A stretch of DNA of 64,000 bases, from NCBI RefSeq assembly GCF_000497045.1, contig NW_015961959.1:682001-746000 (forward strand), read 5' to 3'. A model generated the notes under the pieces. That model saw only the letters and a program-made list of their open reading frames with translations, was not told where the DNA came from and searched no databases. How positions within the stretch are numbered: position 1 is the first letter of the stretch; each line of letters opens with the position of its first letter. The translations under genes and the position numbers were made by a program. This stretch comes from Kalmanozyma brasiliensis GHG001. Its lineage: Eukaryota; Basidiomycota; Ustilaginomycetes; Ustilaginales. This document shows, piece after piece, positions 52,352 to 60,430 of the stretch.

Positions 52352-52792
52352 ATGCGTCAGATAGTATACACGCTCGCTTCATATCTTTGCACTCGTTTTG
52401 TTGTTCCCTTGGCTTAATGTAGATCTGATACCAGGGTTCTCCGCTTATGTGCAGCGTGTTGAGACGATTTCAGTGTGCCAGACACGTCTTGGGCGCCTTT
52501 TTCACCGAAGTGCAGGGCTTACTGTTGAGGCGCATCAGAATGCTCATCTGGCCGCCTGTCAGTCGACACGCCCGTCTCTGGCACTCGATGCGATGCTATC
52601 CTTTCCATACACTTGCCACTTGCTCTCGCCGACCTTCGATCCTCTCATGCAACACCCAGCTCGTCCTGTCAACGAGGAACGGTGGTCCGACGATGCTCAC
52701 TGATTGCCGCATCGACACACTCATCTCGCAGCCTCGCAAACGGCATCACATCCAAACTGTATCACGAAGAGTGATCCTTGCATTGCGATGCT
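52352..52792. other. Convergent 3' region BVMO / GlcNAc-6-P deacetylase
   Basis: About 440 bp between two 3' ends. No gene or repeat recognised. Confidence 0.5.
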
Positions 52793-54124
52793 CTACTTCC
52801 TCTCCCAGACCTTCCGCCCGGCCACCCAGGTCTGCTTGACCTCCCCGGTGACCCGATCCAGCACGACGAGATCGGCATCGCCCCCCGCCCTCAAGAACCC
52901 CTTCGTCCGCTCCAGCCCGAGCATCTTTGCCGCGTTCCCGCTCGCGCACAGTGCCGCGGTGTGCAACGGCACGCTCGCGTACCGGGCCAGATTCGTGACG
53001 CAGTCGCTGATGGGAACCACGCTCCCTGCGAGCGTGTCTGTCCCTTCAAGCGTAACCTTGTTACCGAGCTTTGTAACGTTCTGACCCTCACGCCAGGGGT
53101 AGACGCCGTCGGGTTTGGTGGGGTCCATCCAAGGCATTGCGTCGCTGACCAGCACACAGCCGTTTGGGTGGGCGCTGTACGCCATTCGAACGGAACACGG
53201 GTGCGAATGGAACCCGTCTGCGATGAGACCGTAGTACGGTCTTCCCTTTCGGCTCTCGTCGGTGTGAGTGGGAGCGGTAGACTTGGCGACGGGAAGGGGT
53301 TGATCGAGATCGCTATCGCCGAGCAGACCGATCACACCTGGATCGCGATGGTTGAATGACCCCATGGCGTTGAAGAGGTGGGTGATGAATCGTGCTCCTG
53401 CCTGGTTGGCCGCTTGAGCCGTGTCGATCCCGGATGCCGTGTGACCGATGGAGACCGTCACCCCGCGCTTGACCAGCTCGGGAATGGCTGGCAGGATCCC
53501 CTCGACCTCGGGGGCCAGGGTGAGCAACTTCACTGCCGGGTTTGGCATATCCAGTCCATCCACTCCCGCGCCGTACACCTCCTCCAGCGTCCGCACGCCC
53601 TCCGGTGCGTCCCGAATGAGACTCGAGCAATGTGCGCCCTTCTTATGCGGCGACAAAAAGGGTCCTTCGCAATGCCACCCTAAACTGCTCGCCTGCCCTG
53701 CCCGGCTTCTTGGCGCCAACAACGGCAGGATCTCCCGATACCGTTCTGCATTCTGCGTGATGATCGTCGGTACAAAGGACGTTACGCCCGTCTCGAGGAT
53801 TCTCTGCGCAAACAGATCCAACGCATCGAGGTAGGTTTTCGCATCGCCGTCGTATTCCGAGAAATCGACGCCGTAACCGCCGTTGATCTGAACATCGATG
53901 AAGCCGGGAACGAGATAGTCCCCACCGAGGTCGATGGTGGAGGTGAAAGCGAGGGAGGAGGAGAAGAAGGCGGATTGACCATCGACGATCTTGCCTGCGG
54001 CTGGGTCGACGTGGAGCGAGTAGGTGGTGGGGTCGGATGGAAGCGAGCCGTCCGGTCGCAGCGCGAGACAGTTGGTGAACCGCAGCAGGCCTTCGCTGGC
54101 CGAGGAGGTGGTTGAGGTCGGCAT
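52793..54124 (-). CDS. DAC1: N-acetylglucosamine-6-phosphate deacetylase
   Basis: A 443-residue single-exon metal-dependent amidohydrolase (NagA type) that converts GlcNAc-6-P to GlcN-6-P and acetate. Motifs in order: VPGFIDVQINGGYGVDFSEY, metal ligand Glu in WHCEGPFLSPHKKGAH, SIGHTASGIDTAQAANQAGA, THLFNAMGSFNHRDPG, LIADGFHSHPCSVRM and the catalytic Asp in VLVSDAMPWMD. All family catalytic residues appear intact. It is divergent from the GIG1-like gene and is the first of four linked GlcNAc genes. Its 889-bp upstream region carries a CGG-A-CCG site at 54430-54438 and a GTGGGG (possible Mig1/CreA site) at 54361. Confidence 0.96.
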   Translation of the reverse strand: MPTSTTSSASEGLLRFTNCLALRPDGSLPSDPTTYSLHVDPAAGKIVDGQSAFFSSSLAFTSTIDLGGDYLVPGFIDVQINGGYGVDFSEYDGDAKTYLDALDLFAQRILETGVTSFVPTIITQNAERYREILPLLAPRSRAGQASSLGWHCEGPFLSPHKKGAHCSSLIRDAPEGVRTLEEVYGAGVDGLDMPNPAVKLLTLAPEVEGILPAIPELVKRGVTVSIGHTASGIDTAQAANQAGARFITHLFNAMGSFNHRDPGVIGLLGDSDLDQPLPVAKSTAPTHTDESRKGRPYYGLIADGFHSHPCSVRMAYSAHPNGCVLVSDAMPWMDPTKPDGVYPWREGQNVTKLGNKVTLEGTDTLAGSVVPISDCVTNLARYASVPLHTAALCASGNAAKMLGLERTKGFLRAGGDADLVVLDRVTGEVKQTWVAGRKVWERK

Positions 54125-55013
54125 CGTCGTAGGCTTCCTCTCTTGTGGGATGGTGGTGGTAGTGGTCGTCGTCGTCTCGTTTCAGTCTGTTCCAAAGATG
54201 CAATGAGTTTTATTCAAAAGACCTTCTCCCAGGTTGCCGTGGTTGCCGTGCGAAGTCCTTGACCCAAAAAAGCAGCCGGTCCCGCCGTCCCTTTGGGCAT
54301 GGTGGAGGCGTTCGAGGGTCCGGCGAGAAGAGCGAAACGTGTGAGCGCCACTCTACACAGGTGGGGACCGTGGTCGGCTATACTTTGCAAGGCCTCGGTC
54401 GATTCGCGCCGAGCAGGCCATCGGTGGGCTCGGACCGACGCGCCTTCCCCGCTCCTCAGGGGAAAAAAATCCGCGCGGAATTGGACACCTTTGCCTTTGG
54501 GTTGCTATCTGACGGCCTGGCTGGTAAAGCGACCTTGCCCGGACAACTTGATTCTGTCATCGGATGCTGCCTGTAGGAGGATATACAATGGAGCGCGATC
54601 TCAAGCTCGTCCTGCGAGTAGGAGGGGACGAAGGCGACTGCTGAATGCCAGCCCTTTCGATCGCAGGCGCAACTGTGATGACGGGCAACGCCAGAAACGT
54701 GCCCAGCTCCCAAGAAGGGTGGATGCGTTAGCTTGGGATGCCGGCGTGGCGCCGAGTGATGCCGTCCATCCTTTCGTAACATCAAAATTTGACGCCTGCG
54801 ATAAGCTGTCCCCCCCCGTTCCCTTGGCTGCAGGTTGTGAAACGTGACAGGCTTGGACGTGCGCTACGCCGAATGAGTGAGACTTTGAGCTTCTGCTTCC
54901 AACGCTATCAGCAGCATACACTTCGATCCTCGTCGGTACCACCATACGCAGCTCCATCCTCTCCATCTACGCTATCAGCATCGCCACCACAGCACACAAG
55001 GGAACCAGCAGCA
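54125..55013. promoter_or_regulatory. Divergent promoter region, DAC1 / GIG1
   Basis: About 890 bp shared by the two genes. TCGGACCGA occurs at 54430-54438, and GTGGGG, a possible Mig1/CreA site, at 54361-54366. The 140 bp before the GIG1 start stay open in its frame but read as a CA/TC-rich leader. Confidence 0.6.
54430..54438. promoter_or_regulatory. CGG-N-CCG site in the DAC1/GIG1 promoter
   Basis: TCGGACCGA, an inverted CGG pair spaced by 1 bp, of the type bound by zinc-cluster factors. The same core in the other orientation is at 58992-59000. Binding is inferred. Confidence 0.4.
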
Positions 55014-55856
55014 ATGTTGGCCTCATCATCAACGATCTCGCGCCTGGACGCGCCACACACGAAACACACAGCGCTCCTTCTCCGTGGAACGCGCGATGGC
55101 GATCTAGCCGCAACCCTTTCATCCACCTCTTCCTCGTCCGCCACACCACGCGCCGAGAGAAAAGCGCTCTTCACCTGGTCCGATCTGCTCGACATCGTTA
55201 GCAGCGGCAACCTCCAGAGTCTCTCACGCCACCCCGATGATTTGGCAGAATACTTTGCCTGGATGGACAGTGTCAAGTCCTCCTACGGGAGCGTCACGTC
55301 TTTTCTGCTGAGGGAACGATTTACTGCGACGAAACTGCTCGAAGTCGCATCCTCTTCAAAGGCTTCGCACGGCTCAATAGCCTCGAGTGAGGACGAGGTG
55401 CGATTTAGAAGCGCCTTCAAGGTGGGCATCGAGTGTCAGATCCTTACCAACGACTGGCCGTACAGCGTGCCCTCGACCGTGTCGCATCAGGTGGTGTGGA
55501 GCTACCGACCGATCCTCCACTCGTCTCTCGTCGCTGATTCGCCACTAGCGAGCCAGGCTTGGAGTATCATCGCGAAGCGCGGGCTGTGCGGCACCCTCAC
55601 CTCCACCGGGCTCACCATCCCCAGTCTCGATCAGCACGCGGCACATCTACCCGAACTCAAACTCGCAACACTGTCGCAAATAGAGACGGAGCAGCTGGAA
55701 AGAGCGTTAAGAACGGCGTGTAGGGATCTCACCGAGTTCATTGCGCATCACTGGGATCTGAGGAGAAACGAGGTGGCCTTCTTTGCCAACCCTCCGAGTC
55801 TGCAGAGCGTGCCGAGTCTCGCCCACTTTCATGTTCTGGTGAGGCCGATCGCTTAG
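55014..55856 (+). CDS. GIG1: GlcNAc-induced protein 1 family (DUF3605)
   Basis: A 280-residue single-exon protein that I place in the DUF3605 family, which includes Candida albicans Gig1 (N-acetylglucosamine-induced). Family traits: FTWSDLLDIVSSGNLQSLSR near the start, the SYGSVTSFLLRERF segment, the conserved NDWPYSVPSTVSHQVVWS block, and the FFANPPSLQSVPSLAHFHVL end. The molecular function is not known. Its place between the deacetylase and the kinase genes supports a role in GlcNAc use. The frame is also open from 54873 (MSETLSFCF), which would add 47 Ser/Pro-rich residues; I prefer 55014. Confidence 0.82.
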   Translation: MLASSSTISRLDAPHTKHTALLLRGTRDGDLAATLSSTSSSSATPRAERKALFTWSDLLDIVSSGNLQSLSRHPDDLAEYFAWMDSVKSSYGSVTSFLLRERFTATKLLEVASSSKASHGSIASSEDEVRFRSAFKVGIECQILTNDWPYSVPSTVSHQVVWSYRPILHSSLVADSPLASQAWSIIAKRGLCGTLTSTGLTIPSLDQHAAHLPELKLATLSQIETEQLERALRTACRDLTEFIAHHWDLRRNEVAFFANPPSLQSVPSLAHFHVLVRPIA

Positions 55857-56378
55857 CGTGATACGTAGCATCTGGCCCCCGTTCAACGATCCTGTAGCAT
55901 ACTAGAAGCAATTCCATCTCGCAACGTTTCGGCATTCATCCAGTCCGTGTCAGTACGCATGCGCATACCGGCGGGAAAGCCGTTCCCGACCCCCTTTGCC
56001 GTGCTGGTGAGACCGAGTAGACAGAAACGAGCCGGAGAGATTCCGGAGAGCCCAGGATCATTTGGCAAGCTTAGCCTACCAGCAGCGACGTACCACTGTG
56101 GCCTCATGCTCCATCTGCGAAGCGTGGTGGATAGACACCTCGCAACGTCTCACCCTGAAGTTCTTTTCAGCTTGTGCACCTTCTGGGGAACCCATTCGAA
56201 GGCATGCCGCCTTCTCGTTTCATCACCTTTGTGAAGCACCGTCTGCGAAGCCCAAAATCAACCCGTTCACACCATACAGCGTCTCACCGCACAACCGCCG
56301 CCTCAAACCACGAAGCATCGCCACACGAACACACACGGCGCATCCGGTTTGACAAAAAGTCCATTTCTTCCCTCAAAA
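55857..56378. other. Convergent 3' region GIG1 / GlcNAc kinase
   Basis: About 520 bp between two 3' ends; no gene or repeat recognised. Confidence 0.5.
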
Positions 56379-57662
56379 TCACTTCTTGACCTCGCCCAAG
56401 AAGCGCAATGCGAGGTACTCAACCGCCTCGTGTGCGGGGCTCTTGGTCACATGCACCCTCTTAAATGCTTCCCTTCCGCTTTCCTTCTTCCACATGTCGA
56501 CCAACAGATCGAGGAACTTGCTGTTGCTCCACAGCCCACCTCCTAGCACGAGGGTACTACTTTCGGGCCTGATCCTGTCTGCCGGGCAGCAGAGTTTCGA
56601 AATGCTATCCATGCACTCCCTCACGGCCTGTTGGAGCAATTGCACCGCCAACTCGGCGCCCGACCTGCCCTGGTGGGCAAACGCATACTCGAACACCACC
56701 CGTGTCGTCTCGGCCAGCCAGCGTTTGCGTGCGTCTTCGGCGTGGAAGAAGTTGCCTCCCGTCGCACAGACGCGGTCGCGATACGCGGCGGGGATCAGCT
56801 CGATCGGCGTCTCCACATCGAGCGCCTTCATGATGGCCGTCTCGAAATCGGTGACGGGCAGGGGGTGGAACTGACGCTCCTCTTCGCGAGTGAGCATGAG
56901 CTGGATGGTGGAGAGACCTATTGACCAACCACTGCCGCGGTCGCCCAGGAGGTAGCCCCAACCGCCGGTTTTGGAGACGGTGGTGAGACCGGGTAGGTCT
57001 TCGTTCTCCCCCGCGGCCGTGGTGCGGGCTGAAGTGGTGCGTTGGAAGGCAAAGCCTGCACTGCCAGTGCCGGCGATGAGGCAGACACACGATTGGGTGG
57101 AGGCATCGCGAAGCATAGGTGCAGAGAGGAGGACCGCATCGTTGGTGATCCAGATGGGCGTTGAGTCGTCGATCAGGTGGTAATCCTGCAGCAGCGACGA
57201 GAGCTGCTGACGATAAGTGCCGATGACTGCTGACGAGGAAAGACCGGCGGATCCGATCCACAACGCTCGTACACGGGGTCGACGAACACCCGTTTGACTG
57301 GGTGAAGGCCTTGGTGGCCGAGAAATGGGATCTTGATCGCCGTCTGCTGACGAAGAGTCGTTGTCGGACAGAGAGAGAGGTGGGGTGGTGATGCCTTCAA
57401 CTTGACCTGCTTCGATGAGGTCGAAGAAGGTGCCGAAGCCGGCTGATATCAATGCGTCGCGGACGGCTCGTAGGATGACATGGCTGGCTGCTTCGAGGCC
57501 GAGCGTCGCACAGTTGCCGCAACCTGCTTGACCCGTGAAGGTCTCCTTGGAGTCGACGGACGCAGCGACGGCGAGCGTTTTTGTTCCTCCTGCATCAACG
57601 CAGAGGACGACGTCGCCAGCCTGCGCTGGCTCCAGTGGTGATGATGATGGACCTGCGTCCAT
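56379..57662 (-). CDS. N-acetylglucosamine kinase, BadF/NAGK type
   Basis: A 427-residue single-exon sugar kinase (start MDAGPSSSPLEP) of the BadF/BadG/NAGK ASKHA family: phosphate-1 loop VLCVDAGGTKTLAVAA, RALWIGSAGLSSSA, WITNDAVLLSAP with the catalytic Asp, CLIAGTGSAGFAF, then GGWGYLLGDRGSGWSIGL, and a C-terminal adenosine motif LVLGGGLWSNSKF. It should make GlcNAc-6-P, the substrate of DAC1. Candida and Trichoderma use hexokinase-type enzymes for this step, so the animal-type kinase here is notable. The frame is open up to 57761 (MSLASSFSSIPA); the extra 33 residues are non-conserved in type, so the start is uncertain. Its 1.7-kb upstream region is shared with the deaminase gene. Confidence 0.9.
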   Translation of the reverse strand: MDAGPSSSPLEPAQAGDVVLCVDAGGTKTLAVAASVDSKETFTGQAGCGNCATLGLEAASHVILRAVRDALISAGFGTFFDLIEAGQVEGITTPPLSLSDNDSSSADGDQDPISRPPRPSPSQTGVRRPRVRALWIGSAGLSSSAVIGTYRQQLSSLLQDYHLIDDSTPIWITNDAVLLSAPMLRDASTQSCVCLIAGTGSAGFAFQRTTSARTTAAGENEDLPGLTTVSKTGGWGYLLGDRGSGWSIGLSTIQLMLTREEERQFHPLPVTDFETAIMKALDVETPIELIPAAYRDRVCATGGNFFHAEDARKRWLAETTRVVFEYAFAHQGRSGAELAVQLLQQAVRECMDSISKLCCPADRIRPESSTLVLGGGLWSNSKFLDLLVDMWKKESGREAFKRVHVTKSPAHEAVEYLALRFLGEVKK

Positions 57663-58356
57663 GGTCGCTAGAAGCTGTGTGAGATGCTGATGGAGCAAGC
57701 GTGGCGATGATGACAGAAGGTTGTATGCTGGGATGCTGCTAAAGGACGAAGCAAGAGACAACAGAGATGATGCGTATGCGAGACTAAATTGAGGATCGGT
57801 AGTATATGAAGCGAAGGCGTCAACAGATCATGAGAGCGGGGCAAGGGCGGAGGCTGCGAGGTCGTGATGGTCGGTAGATATGATGCGTCGATCTGAGGGG
57901 TTCGCGTGGGAAAGGTCGATTGTTGGTAGGGAGAACGAAAGACCGCACCGAGCGATGCGTTGCAATATGGTGCAGAGGATCGACAGGGTGAGACGCCAGC
58001 CTAGTAGTCGACTGCGGTCCGGAGGGCGAGGGCCGATCTAGGCAGAGGAGGGCAAGCCGAGAGCACCAAGATGGAGAGGCGGTGGTAAGGCACGCCGGCG
58101 AAATGGAAGCAACAGCGATAGGCGACGCCGGAAGCGACGAACGGGTTGGGTGAGGACGTGTTCGAACAATCAGGCCTGCCAAGGGCCGAGCGTTGTGGGT
58201 GACGATAGATGGTTGAAGGGGAGGGAGGCAGAGAGAGAAAGTGTGTGTAGTGTGAGCGTGTGTATGTGCTTGGGGGCTTGGGTGGCTGCTGCTGCTCCAG
58301 TGACGCCGCTCCGTGTTCGATTGGGCTTCTCCGCTCTTGCATGTCGCCGGCCTAGC

Positions 58357-58410
58357 TGACTGAGTGAGCGATTGAGCGAGTGTGCCTGGCTGCCTGGCTG
58401 GCTGCCTGAC
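58357..58410. repeat. Short GCCTGGCT/TGAGCGA tandem repeats
   Basis: TGAGTGAGCGATTGAGCGAG is followed by GCCTGGCT units repeated with small variations from 58384 on. Local repeats in the kinase/deaminase promoter region. Confidence 0.6.
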
Positions 58411-58789
58411 ACGCAAGGAACTCAGAAATTGAATTTAAATTTGTGCATCGGCGGCCGGAGCGACCGAGATGAAAATTACTCGCGTCCTGCAGCCAACAAC
58501 GCCCGGCAAGCGTGGTCCGTAGAAACAAGGCCCCGCTTGCTGACCGCATCATCGCCATGTTGCGAGTCCAGCCTTGATTCGTCGCCTTTCCTCCATTCAT
58601 CTTCGTACTCGAGTCCACAGTTTCTCGAATGGAGGTCAGTTAGCATTTGAGCGGGTCCCAGCCGGAGCAAGGCGATCCAGGTACGATGTGCTCGGCTGCT
58701 TCTCGGTCCAACCTTGCGGGGCACGGCGAATTCTTTCGGATGGCGTGCCGTCCCGCTTTGACAAGATCACACTTTGGTACCCACGCTCA

Positions 58790-58808
58790 GGGTCGGACCG
58801 TCCGACCC
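58790..58808. promoter_or_regulatory. 19-bp palindrome GGGTCGGACCGTCCGACCC
   Basis: GGGTCGGA and TCCGACCC are exact inverted repeats flanking CCG. The whole holds a CGG-A-CCG pair, as expected of a zinc-cluster factor site. Between the kinase and deaminase genes. Confidence 0.5.
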
Positions 58809-58991
58809 ATGACCCTTTGCTCAGTGCAAAGCCGCCTCTTGGCAGCGATGTAAGCGAGAGAATAGGCTCAGGCTTCGGATCAGGCACCCGGTGCAGAAAA
58901 CGGCACAGCAGATAGCACAATTTGTATTCTCGCTGTTTTCGGCGGATGTTCCTTTTTGGACCTGCGTCGCACCGGCCAACTTTGATTCAGC

Positions 58992-59000
58992 TCGGTCCGA
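58992..59000. promoter_or_regulatory. CGG-N-CCG site in the kinase/deaminase promoter
   Basis: TCGGTCCGA, the reverse complement of the site at 54430-54438. About 350 bp upstream of the deaminase start. Binding is inferred. Confidence 0.4.
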
Positions 59001-59239
59001 TCGCCGCCGACCCCCACCGAGCTTTTTATCGCTGGCTTGTCCAGCTGTGCTTTTGTCACCCGCTCCACGCTGCGATCTGATTGCTGCCTCGTGGCCCGTC
59101 CGCTCATGCTGGCTCGGTCAGTAAGCCGGTGGGGCCATGGTGGCTTGATGACACCGGCGGGCATTTTGTTGGTCAACGTGGCGCCGAGACCCGTACTCCA
59201 ACTCGATAGGGTTCGAGCCTGGTCAGCTGGACCCCAATG

Positions 59240-59246
59240 TATATAG
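59240..59246 (+). promoter_or_regulatory. TATA box candidate of the deaminase gene
   Basis: TATATAG about 100 nt upstream of the ATG at 59347. Confidence 0.6.
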
Positions 59247-59346
59247 TGTTTGGCAGAGCTGGGACTGGTCTCGTTGCGACTACCTTCTTGCTTCTCACGA
59301 CTACCTTGAACACCATCCGCAAATCTACACCTCGACATCGTTCAAA

Positions 59347-60316
59347 ATGCGCTACATCATCCGCGATGACAAGGCTGCCGTTGGCAAATACGTAAGTACC
59401 ATTTTGGCCCACTTCTTCCGTATACGTCGAGCGAGATCCCTAACTCTCCTCTTCACACTCTCTATCTATGCTCCTGCAGGTCGCCGAGTACGTAGCCAAG
59501 CGAATCAATGCGCACTTTGCGCACACCGACCAGCCCTTTGTTCTCGGCTGTCCTACCGGTTCCTCGCCGCTCGAGACCTACAAGCAGCTGATTGCGATCC
59601 ACCGCGAGGGCCGAATCAGCTTCAAGAACGTCATCACCTTCAACATGGACGAGTACGTCTCGCTGCCCACCTCGCACCCCGAGTCGTACCACTCGTTTAT
59701 GTGGAACAACTTTTTCAGCCACATCGACATTCAGCCGCAGAACGTACACATCTTGAACGGCAACGCGCAGGATCTGGTGGGCGAGTGCGAGGAGTACGAG
59801 CGCAAGATCCAGGCTGTGGGCGGCATCGATCTGTTCATGGCGGGTGTGGGGAGTGATGGACACATTGCGTTTAACGAACCAGGCAGCTCGCTGGCTAGCA
59901 GGACCAGGATCAAGACGCTCGCATACGATACCGTGTTGGACAACTCGAGGTTCTTCGACAACGACCCGTTGAAGGTGCCCCGCATGGCGCTGACGGTGGG
60001 AGTGCAGACCGTCATGGACGCCAGGGAGATTCTGGTGATTATTGTTGGTCAGCACAAGGCACATGCGTTGGCAAAGTGCGTAGAGGAGGGCGTCAACCAC
60101 ATGAACACCGTTTCGTGCATCCAGCTGCACCCCAACTCGCTGCTGGTCTCGGACGAGGAGGCGACCAGCGAGCTGCGCGTCCGCACCGTGCGCTACTTCA
60201 AGGGTATTGAGCGCGCCCAGGAGGATATCGAGAAGCTCTACGGTCTGCACGGCCACAAGAAGACCCCTTCCGGTAGCGGCGTGCCCCTCGTCAACGGCCT
60301 CAGCGGATCGCACTAG
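59347..60316 (+). CDS. NAG1: Glucosamine-6-phosphate deaminase
   Basis: Two exons: 59347-59391 (MRYIIRDDKAAVGKY) and 59480-60316, with a GTAAGT donor and CTGCAG acceptor, giving 293 residues, the usual NagB length. Motifs: FVLGCPTGSSPLETYKQL, FNMDEYVSLPTSHPESYHSF (catalytic Asp), GVGSDGHIAFNEPGSS with the active-site His/Glu, and LTVGVQTVMDAREILVIIVG. It converts GlcN-6-P to fructose-6-phosphate and ammonium, the last step of GlcNAc catabolism. Divergent from the GlcNAc kinase; the zinc-cluster regulator gene is convergent at its 3' side. Without the first 15-codon exon, the frame opens only at 59468. Confidence 0.96.
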
Positions 60317-60430
60317 ACGCGTCTCTCTTCTTTGTACATACTCATACCACTTAGCGATTCCTCGGTATCATCTTACTTGTCACGACCTTGCACTGTCTAG
60401 TGAAAGTGGCCTCGGAATTGTATTCGCTAC

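Larger units (their letters stand above)
57663..59346. promoter_or_regulatory. Divergent promoter region, GlcNAc kinase / GlcN-6-P deaminase
   Basis: About 1.7 kb shared by the two genes. CGG-N-CCG cores occur at 58015-58021, 58794-58800 and 58993-58999; the second lies in a 19-bp palindrome. CCCCAC (GTGGGG on the other strand, possible Mig1/CreA site) is at 59012-59017. Low-complexity repeats lie at 58357-58410. Confidence 0.65.

Noticed and set aside
52398..52703. Short plus-strand frame between BVMO and DAC1
   Set aside because: In convergent 3' flanks, no domain and no consistent codon bias.
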